Part shown: positions 1 to 5,798 of the stretch, piece by piece
How the letters are laid out: each line of letters begins with the position of its first letter
Position numbering within the stretch: the first letter of the stretch is position 1
Assembly: GCA_031285465.1 (NCBI GenBank)
Contig: JAITWD010000146.1
Coordinates: forward strand, 1-5,862
DNA: 5,862 nucleotides
Origin: Lachnospiraceae bacterium
GTDB lineage: Bacteria > Bacillota > Clostridia > Lachnospirales > Lachnospiraceae
Direction of reading: 5' to 3'
The notes under the pieces: generated by a model
What the model saw: the letters and a program-made list of their open reading frames with translations, nothing else
What the model was told of the DNA's origin: nothing
Database searches by the model: none
Program-made: the position numbers and the translations under genes

Positions 1-1904
1 CCCAGCATCGGAAAGCTTTCGATGGCTGTGTATTGCCCACCGCGGTAAAATTCCGCCAACATATCCTGATAAAAAGAATAACCGGTAAGATCTTCGGCGT
101 ATCCGTCAAGATAATACACCGGCAGACCATAAAAGTCGGCCGACCGATCGATATTGGGCAGGGCACCCCGATGACTGTTCTCCGCCAGCCGTGACCCGTC
201 ATTATAGGTTATGACCACAAGAGCATTATTGATGGCGGGATAGATTTGACTAAATTGGTCAGCAGTTACGGTGATTTTTTCCGAGCGACCGATAATCTGG
301 AAATTCTTCGTGTAACGGCTGCCGGCATAGGTTGCCAGTCCGGTGATAACCACCGTTCCGGTGCCGTGCTCGATATTATTCAGATAAGAAAGGCTGTAAT
401 CGGTCCCCTCCCGCAGGCGTACCGTACCATTATAGACCGCCGGTAACGGCAGGATTGCCGCGCCGGTATATTTATAGACCGGATCGGTCAGTTCGATGGA
501 CAGGTTAAGCGACCAACCGGTCGGTACCAGCTCGATCATGCCGAAGTCCATCCCCCGGTAATCACCCTTGCCGATGAACCAGACCCGGTTTTTTCCAAGC
601 TTAAGGGGTTCTTCAAAGCGTAGCTCATAATCGATCCCATAAAGAAGCCCGGTCTGATAATACGCCGGCACGATCGCCGGAACGCCGGTTGACGGTAGAT
701 GCCAGGTGCCCATATTAAGTCCCATACTCCGGTCGGCACTCAGATCGGTCAGGAAGGTCACTTCCGGATGGAGCAAACGATAAGCATAATCGGCACCGCC
801 CATATTGGCCGGTCGCTCGTATACACCGACGAAGCTCCCCGGTCCGGCATAGTGTTTTGCCTCAAAAAGTCCGTCGGAAATACCCTTAAGAAACCAGCTA
901 TAGCTGATCGGATTGCGGGCATTGCCGGCATCCTGTGTGGTACGGTGATTATCCGCCCAGGTCAGATCGGCAAAATAACGTAGCCCATTGTCCATTTCCA
1001 CGATATTCCAGGCATGACCACCGGCAGGGAAACCATCCGATGCCACGGCATCACCGCTGACAAAGATAGCGGGTACCCCCAGATTGTTAAGTAAGAAGGC
1101 ATAGGTTTTGGAGTAGGCTTCACAAACGATCCCATCGGTGGCATAGCCCATCCCACCCAGAAGATCATGGGCACCCGGGGAAAAGCCGTTCGGATCGGCA
1201 GGTGGCAACACAATCCCCGAAGAATAGTCCCAATCACTGACAATCTTGTCATGTACCAGACGGGCGATCTCATAGCGCGAGGAGGCACCATCGGTCAATT
1301 GTTCATAGCGTTGAAAGCTATCATCGATCAGGTCCCGCACCGCGCGGCGATCGGCAGCATAGCGCAGATCGATCGTCGGAAAGTCTGCCGTCGGCTGTGG
1401 CGCAAAAAAACTGACCGTATACCCGCCAAAGTCGGCGGTGATCCCGGTGTTCTTTTCCAGAAAGCAGTACTGGACATTATCATCAAAAAAGGCCGCAACG
1501 GTCTCATCGGCGGCTTCATAGACCGCCAGATCAAAGGTGGTGCCACTGCGCGGAAAATAATCGTCCAGATCGATGGTCAGATAAATATCGTCAGGATAGT
1601 CGGTGGTAAAGTCCTGATGCAGTGCTTCGGCGGCGCTGACCAGATCGTCATACAGCGTCTGCCTGGCGGCACCGAAGCTCCGGGTGGCAAGGATATCATA
1701 ATAGTAGCGACTACCCTGGTAGGTCCGGTAGCCGGGCGGCGGGGTGGCAGCGACAGCGGTCAGACCATACACCGCGGCGGGGATAAGACTGAGGGTCGTG
1801 ACGATGACCGCTAACAGGAGGGATAGGGCGAACCTGGGCCGTAGTTTTTTGGTGATTGGTTGTTTTAGCGGTCTAATTCGTTTGGCATTTCCAATTAGCT
1901 TCAT
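1..1904 (-). CDS. Secreted transglutaminase-like protein with Ig-like repeats (3' end outside window)
   Basis: The frame is open for 634 codons from ATG 1904 and runs off the window edge without a stop. Residues 1-24 are basic, about 25-46 are hydrophobic, and an AVAA stretch follows near 51-54, so this is a probable signal peptide for export. A region of unknown fold follows. The transglutaminase-like core then shows the full Cys-His-Asp triad: Cys261 in GIVCEAYSK, His297 in GGHAWN, Asp313 in FADLTW. Members of this superfamily act as cysteine proteases, transglutaminases or peptide-modifying enzymes, so the reaction cannot be named here. After the core come a degenerate module (about 385-465, with GIDYELRF and GKGDYRG) and a clear one (about 472-538, with GTDYSLSY, GTGTVVITG and Y.G), matching the Ig-like repeats common in clostridial surface proteins. 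ATG 1904 is preferred over in-frame ATG 1913 because the latter lies only one base from the ribosome binding site. Divergent from the amino-acid genes and probably unrelated to them. Confidence 0.88.
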   Translation of the reverse strand, partial: MKLIGNAKRIRPLKQPITKKLRPRFALSLLLAVIVTTLSLIPAAVYGLTAVAATPPPGYRTYQGSRYYYDILATRSFGAARQTLYDDLVSAAEALHQDFTTDYPDDIYLTIDLDDYFPRSGTTFDLAVYEAADETVAAFFDDNVQYCFLEKNTGITADFGGYTVSFFAPQPTADFPTIDLRYAADRRAVRDLIDDSFQRYEQLTDGASSRYEIARLVHDKIVSDWDYSSGIVLPPADPNGFSPGAHDLLGGMGYATDGIVCEAYSKTYAFLLNNLGVPAIFVSGDAVASDGFPAGGHAWNIVEMDNGLRYFADLTWADNHRTTQDAGNARNPISYSWFLKGISDGLFEAKHYAGPGSFVGVYERPANMGGADYAYRLLHPEVTFLTDLSADRSMGLNMGTWHLPSTGVPAIVPAYYQTGLLYGIDYELRFEEPLKLGKNRVWFIGKGDYRGMDFGMIELVPTGWSLNLSIELTDPVYKYTGAAILPLPAVYNGTVRLREGTDYSLSYLNNIEHGTGTVVITGLATYAGSRYTKNFQIIGRSEKITVTADQFSQIYPAINNALVVITYNDGSRLAENSHRGALPNIDRSADFYGLPVYYLDGYAEDLTGYSFYQDMLAEFYRGGQYTAIESFPML

Positions 1905-1914
1905 ATTTTCCATT

Positions 1915-1920
1915 CTCCTT
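1915..1920 (-). promoter_or_regulatory. Ribosome binding site of the transglutaminase-like gene
   Basis: On the minus strand this reads AAGGAG. It lies 10 bases before ATG 1904 but only one base before the in-frame ATG 1913, which decides for the downstream start. Confidence 0.7.
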
Positions 1921-1984
1921 TTCGATTGGACGTTTAATGTCGGATGGTTCCCACGGCATGGCAGGGAGGAGCCAGTCCAAGAAT

Positions 1985-2014
1985 AGCATATTATTTTTCG
2001 GGGAAGACCGTCAA
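1985..2014 (-). promoter_or_regulatory. Sigma-A-like promoter of the transglutaminase-like gene
   Basis: On the minus strand a TTGACG -35 box (2009-2014) is followed after 18 bases by TATGCT (1985-1990). Transcription would start near 1978, leaving an untranslated leader of about 70 bases. The -35 box lies inside one of three TGACGGT motifs, so a regulator binding there could control it. Predicted from sequence only. Confidence 0.55.
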
Positions 2015-2056
2015 CCGCCACTGCATAGGTGACGGTTTTTTTGCACAGTTGACGGT
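2007..2056. promoter_or_regulatory. Three TGACGGT boxes, possible operator
   Basis: TGACGGT occurs at 2030-2036 and 2050-2056 on the plus strand and, inverted, at 2007-2013. Centres are 23 and 20 bases apart, about two helical turns. The inverted copy covers the -35 box of the minus-strand promoter. The first two boxes also form part of a GC-containing stem (2013-2021 with 2029-2037, one mismatch) followed by a T-run to 2042. This resembles a plus-strand intrinsic terminator, but no plus-strand gene lies upstream in the window. An operator is the simpler reading. Confidence 0.35.
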
Positions 2057-2068
2057 ATTGTGATCGGT

Positions 2069-2278
2069 TGCGTGTCCGCGGATGTCGGGGAGCTTAGAGC
2101 AGGCGGTCGGTTTTCTCAGAGGATGCCTTAAGCGCCAAGTCAGATGAAACCAGGTTAAAGTGGAGCCCCACTGGGCGAGACTTTAGCCGCTATGGGTTCA
2201 TCTGGCTACTTTAAGCGCAGCATCAGGCGAGAAAATCCGACTGCCTGCTCTAAGCTCCCCGACATCCGCGGACACGCA
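2069..2278. repeat. ~210-bp imperfect palindrome (long inverted repeat, MITE-like)
   Basis: The outer arms 2069-2117 and 2229-2278 are inverted copies of about 49 bases with one substitution (2105) and one single-base indel. Pairing continues inward in patches: GATGC 2122-2126; CAGATGAA at 2141-2148 with TTCATCTG at 2197-2204; TTAAAGT near 2155 with ACTTTAG near 2180. The apex is GCCC-CACT-GGGC around 2165-2176. The whole stretch could fold as one hairpin. It has no coding capacity and no convincing flanking target duplication. It could be a non-autonomous palindromic mobile element, a structured RNA or a protein-binding palindrome. It ends about 34 bases before the -35 box of the next gene's promoter. 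Confidence 0.8.
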
Positions 2279-2311
2279 GAGTCATCCCGGAAATCTCTCC
2301 GAAAAAAACAC

Positions 2312-2340
2312 TTGCACCGGCCTTCTCAATATGCTAAAAT
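2312..2340 (+). promoter_or_regulatory. Sigma-A promoter with extended -10, upstream of the ACT gene
   Basis: TTGCAC (2312-2317) is followed after exactly 17 bases by TAAAAT (2335-2340), and the TG at 2332-2333 gives an extended -10. The start of transcription would fall near 2347, giving an untranslated leader of about 55 bases before ATG 2403. No terminator or riboswitch fits in that short leader. Confidence 0.7.
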
Positions 2341-2402
2341 ATCTTTCGTTGGCAGACAAATGTCCGCACAGAAAAAACAGCATATTATATCAGGAGGTTC
2401 TA

Positions 2403-2846
2403 ATGGAAAAACCCACCACCTTTTATGTTGTCAAGCAAAGAGCCGTTCCCGAGGTGCTCTTAAAAGTGGTTGAAGCCAAGAAACTGATCGAGACCGGCAA
2501 AGCCCAGTCGATCAATGAAGCGACCGACCAGGTCGGGATCAGTCGGAGTTCCTTTTATAAATATAAAGATGATATTTTTCGTTTTCATGACAAGACACAG
2601 GGGACCATCATTACCATCGCCTTTCAGATGGAGGATGAACCGGGACTGTTATCCGATGTATTAAAGACCATTGCCGATTACCGTGCCAATATCCTCACCA
2701 TCCATCAGAGCATTCCGATCAATGGCGTGGCATCGTTAAGTCTCAGCGTCCAGGTGCTTAACACCACCGGTGACATTTCCGCCATGATCGAAACCATGGA
2801 ACGTCAAAAAGGGGTTCATAACGTCAAAATTCTGGCACAGGAGTAA
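2403..2846 (+). CDS. HTH + ACT domain protein (PheB-like, UPF0735 type)
   Basis: A 147-residue cytoplasmic protein. Residues 37-59 (SINEATDQVGISRSSFYKYKDDIF) form a helix-turn-helix-like segment. From about 69 to the end there is a single ACT domain, shown by the DEPGLLSDVL motif at 78-87 and the typical beta-alpha-beta pattern after it. ACT domains usually bind amino acids and alter enzyme or regulator activity. The length and domain order match the UPF0735/PheB-like family of Firmicutes, whose exact role is poorly defined. ATG 2403 follows AGGAGG at 2392-2397 with a 5-base gap. The in-frame ATG 2331 overlaps the -10 box and is rejected. The gene lies ahead of homoserine dehydrogenase, so sensing threonine or another aspartate-family product is a reasonable inference. 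DNA or RNA binding by the HTH part is possible but unproven. Confidence 0.9.
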   Translation: MEKPTTFYVVKQRAVPEVLLKVVEAKKLIETGKAQSINEATDQVGISRSSFYKYKDDIFRFHDKTQGTIITIAFQMEDEPGLLSDVLKTIADYRANILTIHQSIPINGVASLSLSVQVLNTTGDISAMIETMERQKGVHNVKILAQE

Positions 2847-2850
2847 AAAA

Positions 2851-2970
2851 CGAGAAGAAACAGTAAGGTCCGTAAGGACCGGACCTAACAATTTCTAAGT
2901 CTCGTCTTGACGAGAAGAAACAGTAAGGTCCGTAAAGACCGGACCTAACGGTTTCTAAGTCTCGTCTCGA
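2851..2970. repeat. Two tandem 60-bp hairpin repeats
   Basis: Units 2851-2910 and 2911-2970 differ at only four positions (2876/2936, 2890/2950, 2891/2951, 2908/2968). Each unit can fold on itself: CGAGA pairs with TCTCG at the ends, AGAAA(C) with (G)TTTCT inside, and AGGTCC with GGACCT at the tip. Unit 1 also allows an alternative inner hairpin GGTCC-GTAA-GGACC. The unit 2 changes at 2950-2951 lengthen the lower stem, while the change at 2936 breaks the closing pair of the alternative inner hairpin. The junction CTCGTC-TT-GACGAG (2901-2914) is itself self-complementary. The array begins five bases after the ACT gene stop codon. No T-run follows either unit, so these are not canonical terminators. 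Confidence 0.85.
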
Positions 2971-2995
2971 AGAATGAATCATAGATTCATTCTTC
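2969..2995. repeat. Perfect 12-bp hairpin between the ACT gene and hom
   Basis: GAAGAATGAATC (2969-2980) and GATTCATTCTTC (2984-2995) are exact inverted copies around the three-base loop ATA. The stem is AT-rich and is followed by TGGCACAATTTTA, not a clean T-run, so intrinsic termination is doubtful. It abuts the tandem repeats and may belong to the same structured spacer. Confidence 0.7.
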
Positions 2996-3018
2996 TGGCA
3001 CAATTTTATGTGTTGTTT

Positions 3019-3036
3019 ATGTCGCTATTGCGACAT
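3019..3036. repeat. Perfect 7-bp hairpin in the hom leader
   Basis: ATGTCGC (3019-3025) and GCGACAT (3030-3036) pair around the loop TATT. It is the last clear stem of the spacer. No strong T-run follows. Confidence 0.55.
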
Positions 3037-3046
3037 GTTTGTAATG

Positions 3047-3069
3047 GTAAAAAACAGGAAGAAACAGTA
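3047..3069 (+). repeat. Partial third copy of the repeat's left boundary
   Basis: These 23 bases match 2843-2865 at 21 positions; the only difference is GA versus AG in the middle. The first copy contains the ACT gene stop codon and the start of the 60-bp array. The pair therefore brackets the whole hairpin array as direct repeats, as expected from a duplication or insertion in this spacer. Confidence 0.6.
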
Positions 3070-3140
3070 TAGTATAAGAGCAACTTCAAAATGAGTAATA
3101 AGAGAAGAGTTTAATAAAATCCGGTTCTGGTGAACGGTCT

Positions 3141-3147
3141 AAGGAGG
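3141..3147 (+). promoter_or_regulatory. Ribosome binding site of hom
   Basis: AAGGAGG lies 6 bases before ATG 3154. This decides against the in-frame GTG at 3130, which lies upstream of this site. Confidence 0.8.
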
Positions 3148-3153
3148 AGCAAA

Positions 3154-4383
3154 ATGATTCAAATAGCAGTTATAGGTTATGGTACTGTCGGTAGTGGTGT
3201 CGTAGAAGTGATTGGAAAGAACACCCAGGAAATCAATAAAAAGGCCGCCGAAGAGGTCTATGTAAAATATATTCTCGATCTGCGGGACTTTCCCGGCGAT
3301 CCGTATGAAGACCGGGTGGTTCACGACATTGATATTCTTTTAAATGATCCAGAGATTAAGATTATCTGTGAAACGATGGGGGGTATCCGTCCCGCCTATG
3401 ATTTTACCAAACAAGCACTAAGCCGGGGGATCAGCGTATGTACCTCCAATAAAGAGCTGGTCGCCAGCCACGGACCGGAGTTACTTAGGATCGCCCGCGA
3501 ACATAATTGCAACTACCTCTTCGAAGCAAGTGTTGGCGGTGGTATTCCCATCATCCGTCCCCTTAATTACTCACTGACGGCAGAGAAGATTGATAGCATC
3601 GTCGGCATCCTTAACGGTACCACCAACTTTATCCTTTCCAAAATGGAAACCGACGGCGCCGATTTTGGCACCGTCTTAAAAGAAGCACAGGAAAAGGGCT
3701 ATGCCGAGCGCAATCCTGAAGCCGATGTCGAAGGATACGATGCCTGTCGTAAGATTGCCATTCTTTCCTCCCTGATGACCGGTAAAAATGTCCGCTTTGA
3801 GGATATCTATACCGAAGGCATAACGGGCATTACTGCCGCCGACTTTAAATATGCCGCCGCTATGGGGATGACCATCAAGCTGTTGGCGATCGGCACGATG
3901 GTCCCCGACGCTGATCCGGTCAGTAAAGAGGGGGAAAAGCTCTATGCCTGTGTCGCTCCCTTTATGATCGATCAAAACCACCCGCTTTACTTTGTCCACG
4001 ATGTCTTTAATGCCGTCTATGTCCATGGCAATATGCTGGGCGATTCCATGTATTATGGTCGTGGTGCCGGCAAACTGCCCACTGCCAGTGCAGTCGTAGC
4101 GGATGTGGTGGACTGTGCCCGTCATATCGGTAAGACCATCATGTGCTTTTGGGACAGTGAAAATATGGAAGTGGCACCGATGGATGATCGGGTTGGTCGG
4201 TTCTTTGTTCGGGTTGCCGCCGCCGAAGCCGGGCAGGTTAAGTCCCTGTTTGGATCGGTCACCGAAGTTGAAGCGATGGAGGACAGTGAATTTGCTTTTA
4301 TCTGTGGTCCGCTCAGCGAAGCCGAGTTTGCCACTAAAGTGGAAGCATTTACTCAGCCGGTCAAACGAATCCGCCTGGCATGA
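3154..4383 (+). CDS. hom: Homoserine dehydrogenase
   Basis: A 409-residue cytoplasmic enzyme that reduces aspartate semialdehyde to homoserine with NAD(P)H, the branch point to threonine and methionine. The Rossmann motif GYGTVG is at residues 8-13. The conserved SNKELVA segment has Asn99 and Lys100, EASVGGGIPI starts at Glu124, and NGTTN starts at Asn154. The substrate and catalytic cluster Glu185, Asp191, Asp196 and Lys200 has the spacing known from yeast homoserine dehydrogenase. YYGRGAGKLPTASAVVAD follows in the late catalytic part. Residues about 350-409 (RFFVRV...) form a short ACT-like tail, so the protein is slightly shorter than typical Firmicutes enzymes of about 430 residues; feedback control by threonine is likely but not visible. 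The family alignment begins at MIQIAVIGYG, which supports ATG 3154. The gene ends 56 bases before the mutase-like gene, suggesting co-transcription. No convincing promoter is seen directly upstream. Confidence 0.96.
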   Translation: MIQIAVIGYGTVGSGVVEVIGKNTQEINKKAAEEVYVKYILDLRDFPGDPYEDRVVHDIDILLNDPEIKIICETMGGIRPAYDFTKQALSRGISVCTSNKELVASHGPELLRIAREHNCNYLFEASVGGGIPIIRPLNYSLTAEKIDSIVGILNGTTNFILSKMETDGADFGTVLKEAQEKGYAERNPEADVEGYDACRKIAILSSLMTGKNVRFEDIYTEGITGITAADFKYAAAMGMTIKLLAIGTMVPDADPVSKEGEKLYACVAPFMIDQNHPLYFVHDVFNAVYVHGNMLGDSMYYGRGAGKLPTASAVVADVVDCARHIGKTIMCFWDSENMEVAPMDDRVGRFFVRVAAAEAGQVKSLFGSVTEVEAMEDSEFAFICGPLSEAEFATKVEAFTQPVKRIRLA

Positions 4384-4426
4384 ATGAGTATGATGTAGGA
4401 GTCAAGCGGTATTTTGACCCCATGAT

Positions 4427-4432
4427 AAGGAG
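4427..4432 (+). promoter_or_regulatory. Ribosome binding site of the phosphoglycerate mutase-like gene
   Basis: AAGGAG lies 7 bases before ATG 4440. It favours this start over the in-frame ATG 4380 that overlaps the hom stop codon; the 20 extra residues from 4380 do not resemble the family N-terminus. Confidence 0.8.
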
Positions 4433-4439
4433 TAGTTCA

Positions 4440-4931
4440 ATGAAATATATAATCGTACTGGGCGATGGCATGGCCGATGAACCCATCGAATCGCTGTCGG
4501 GGGTAACACCGCTCGCCTATGCCCATACCCCCATGATGGATGCCCTCAGTCAAAAGGGGATGGTCGGCATGGTCCAAACCATTCCGCCGGGCATGAATCC
4601 CGGTTCCGACACCGCCAACCTTTCGGTGCTGGGCTATGATCCGCGGCAATACTATTCTGGTCGTTCGCCGCTGGAAGCACTGAGCATCGGAGTGCCTCTT
4701 AGCGATAGCGATATAGCCATTCGTTGCAATATTGTAACCCTGTCCGAAGAGGACGGGCCGTTTGAGCAGCGAACCATTATTGATCACAGCGCTGATGAGA
4801 TTGGGACCGAAGAGTGTACCGCCCTGTTGGAAGCGGTCATCAGTGAGCTGGGCAATGAAACCTATCGGTTTTATCCCGGTACCGGTTACCGGCATTGTCT
4901 TATCTGGGATGGGGCCGGGTGGTGGAATTGA
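4440..4931 (+). CDS. Cofactor-independent phosphoglycerate mutase-like / proposed homoserine kinase, N-terminal part (frameshifted)
   Basis: First part of an alkaline-phosphatase-superfamily metalloenzyme of the archaeal-type phosphoglycerate mutase (ApgM) family. The N-terminus MKYIIVLGDGMADE carries the metal-binding Asp9. PGSDTANLSVLGYDP contains Ser56, the expected phosphoryl-accepting serine, and SGRSPLEA follows. The frame reads family-like sequence up to RHCLIWDG and then hits a TGA at 4929-4931 after a few unrelated residues, so the gene is interrupted. With one base restored in the G-run 4911-4914, the product would be 401 residues, the usual family length. A branch of this family has been proposed to act as homoserine kinase in bacteria lacking ThrB. 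Placement between homoserine dehydrogenase and aspartate kinase supports that role, although mutase activity cannot be excluded from sequence alone. Confidence 0.88.
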   Translation: MKYIIVLGDGMADEPIESLSGVTPLAYAHTPMMDALSQKGMVGMVQTIPPGMNPGSDTANLSVLGYDPRQYYSGRSPLEALSIGVPLSDSDIAIRCNIVTLSEEDGPFEQRTIIDHSADEIGTEECTALLEAVISELGNETYRFYPGTGYRHCLIWDGAGWWN

Positions 4932-5644
4932 CGCCGCCACATGATGTTCTGGATCAGGTCATAGCCCCCCATTTGCCTGCCGATCCGGTGCTGCGCTCTA
5001 TGATGGAGCAAAGCTACCGTATCCTGGCTGATCATCCCATCAATAAAAGCCGCCGTGAGCGGGGGCTCAAACCGGCCAATTGTTGTTGGTTCTGGGGTGC
5101 CGGTACCAAGCCGGCTCTGCCCTCATTTTATGAAAAGACGGGGAAAAAGGGCATGATGATCTCGGCGGTGGATCTGCTTAAAGGGATTGCCGTCGGTTCC
5201 GGAATGGGGGTCGCGATGGTGGAAGGCGCCAATGGCGGATTGCACACCAACTATGCTGGCAAGACCGAGGCCGCACTGACGGCGCTGTTGGAAGATCATT
5301 ACGATTTTGCCTATATTCATGTTGAGGCGCCCGATGAAATGGGCCATCAGGGCAGTCTGGAACGTAAGATCACCGCCATCGAATATTTGGATGAACGGGT
5401 GATCACACCACTGGTGGAACGAATGGACCAGAGCGGTCAACAATATCGCTTGCTGATCATGCCTGACCATCCCACCCCGATCCGATTGCGGACCCATACT
5501 GCTGAGCCGGTGCCGTTTTTGTTTTATGACAGTAACGTCATATTGGCAGAACGGCGGGAATATAACGAGTATGATGCAACAGAAAGCGGAAATTTTATTG
5601 CACAGGGTCATCAGATAATTGATATACTATTAATGAGACCATGA
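4895..5644 (+). CDS. Cofactor-independent phosphoglycerate mutase-like / proposed homoserine kinase, C-terminal part (frameshifted)
   Basis: Continuation of the preceding gene in another frame. The homologous sequence begins about 4914 (GRVVELTPPHDVL). The nominal TTG start at 4895 has no ribosome binding site and gives a few residues from the wrong frame, so this is not an independent gene. Family motifs in order are TPPHD; NCCWFWGAGTKPALPSFYEK; GMMISAVDLLKGIA; VEAPDEMGHQGSLERK, with metal-ligand Asp and His candidates; and MPDHPTPIRLRTHTAEPVPF, with a second Asp/His set. All the catalytic-domain motifs expected after the N-terminal part are present and undamaged, with no other stop or frameshift up to the natural TGA at 5642-5644. 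That argues for a single very recent lesion or a sequence error, not a decaying pseudogene. Confidence 0.88.
   Translation: MSYLGWGRVVELTPPHDVLDQVIAPHLPADPVLRSMMEQSYRILADHPINKSRRERGLKPANCCWFWGAGTKPALPSFYEKTGKKGMMISAVDLLKGIAVGSGMGVAMVEGANGGLHTNYAGKTEAALTALLEDHYDFAYIHVEAPDEMGHQGSLERKITAIEYLDERVITPLVERMDQSGQQYRLLIMPDHPTPIRLRTHTAEPVPFLFYDSNVILAERREYNEYDATESGNFIAQGHQIIDILLMRP
4911..4914 (+). other. Frameshift site: apparent one-base loss in a G-run
   Basis: The upstream frame (codons from 4440) and the downstream frame differ by -1. Adding one G to GGGG here yields the junction LIWDGGRVVELTPPHD, which joins the two halves without a gap. No slippery heptamer that would explain programmed -1 frameshifting is present. 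Confidence 0.8.
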
Positions 5645-5681
5645 GTGTTATGACAGGTAATTAATATCAACCGGATAGCCA

Positions 5682-5715
5682 TTACCAGATTGGTAAAAAA
5701 TGACCTTTTCGGTCA
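5682..5715. repeat. Two small hairpins in the spacer before aspartate kinase
   Basis: TTACCA-GAT-TGGTAA (5682-5696) and TGACC-TTTTC-GGTCA (5701-5715) lie next to each other in the 154-base spacer. The first is followed by six A residues, so only on the minus strand would the second look like a weak terminator. On the plus strand neither has a T-run, which fits readthrough into aspartate kinase. Confidence 0.4.
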
Positions 5716-5787
5716 AAATACGATAGATGAGAAGTATTTACAAGATGAAGAAGAGCAACAAGAAAAGTAATAAAAATAATTAAAAAT

Positions 5788-5793
5788 AAGGAG
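5788..5793 (+). promoter_or_regulatory. Ribosome binding site of aspartate kinase
   Basis: AAGGAG is 5 bases before TTG 5799 and 14 bases before the in-frame ATG 5808. The spacing favours the TTG start. Confidence 0.6.
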
Positions 5794-5798
5794 TATTA

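Noticed and set aside
1167..1814. 215-codon plus-strand open frame
   Set aside because: Lies wholly antisense to the transglutaminase-like gene, has no ribosome binding site and shows low-complexity Ile/Gly/Arg-rich composition; a shadow of the real gene.
2192..2473. 93-codon plus-strand open frame
   Set aside because: Spans the right arm of the palindrome, the promoter and the start of the ACT gene in another frame; no recognisable protein and no suitable ribosome binding site.
2851..2970. CRISPR array
   Set aside because: Only two units, directly abutting and nearly identical throughout, with no unique spacers.
3068..3078. Promoter with TATAGT/TATAAG upstream of hom
   Set aside because: No acceptable -35 box at 16-18 bases and no extended -10 TG, so it could not be supported.
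3044..3094. 16-codon mini-ORF in the hom leader
   Set aside because: No ribosome binding site and only one Thr codon; no support for a threonine leader peptide.
2847..3153. T-box or known amino-acid riboswitch ahead of hom
   Set aside because: The conserved T-box antiterminator sequence and a terminator with T-run are missing; the hairpins are repeats, not a recognised riboswitch layout.
4905..4931. Programmed -1 frameshift
   Set aside because: No X XXY YYZ slippery heptamer in the right frame and no supporting downstream stem was seen; the family does not normally need frameshifting.
4437..4940. 167-codon minus-strand open frame
   Set aside because: Antisense to the N-terminal part of the mutase-like gene, whose plus-strand frame has clear family motifs.
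5727..5783. 18-codon Lys-rich mini-ORF before aspartate kinase, as an attenuation leader peptide
   Set aside because: It has no ribosome binding site, no terminator/antiterminator pair follows, and Lys/Asn codons are expected by chance in such A-rich sequence.
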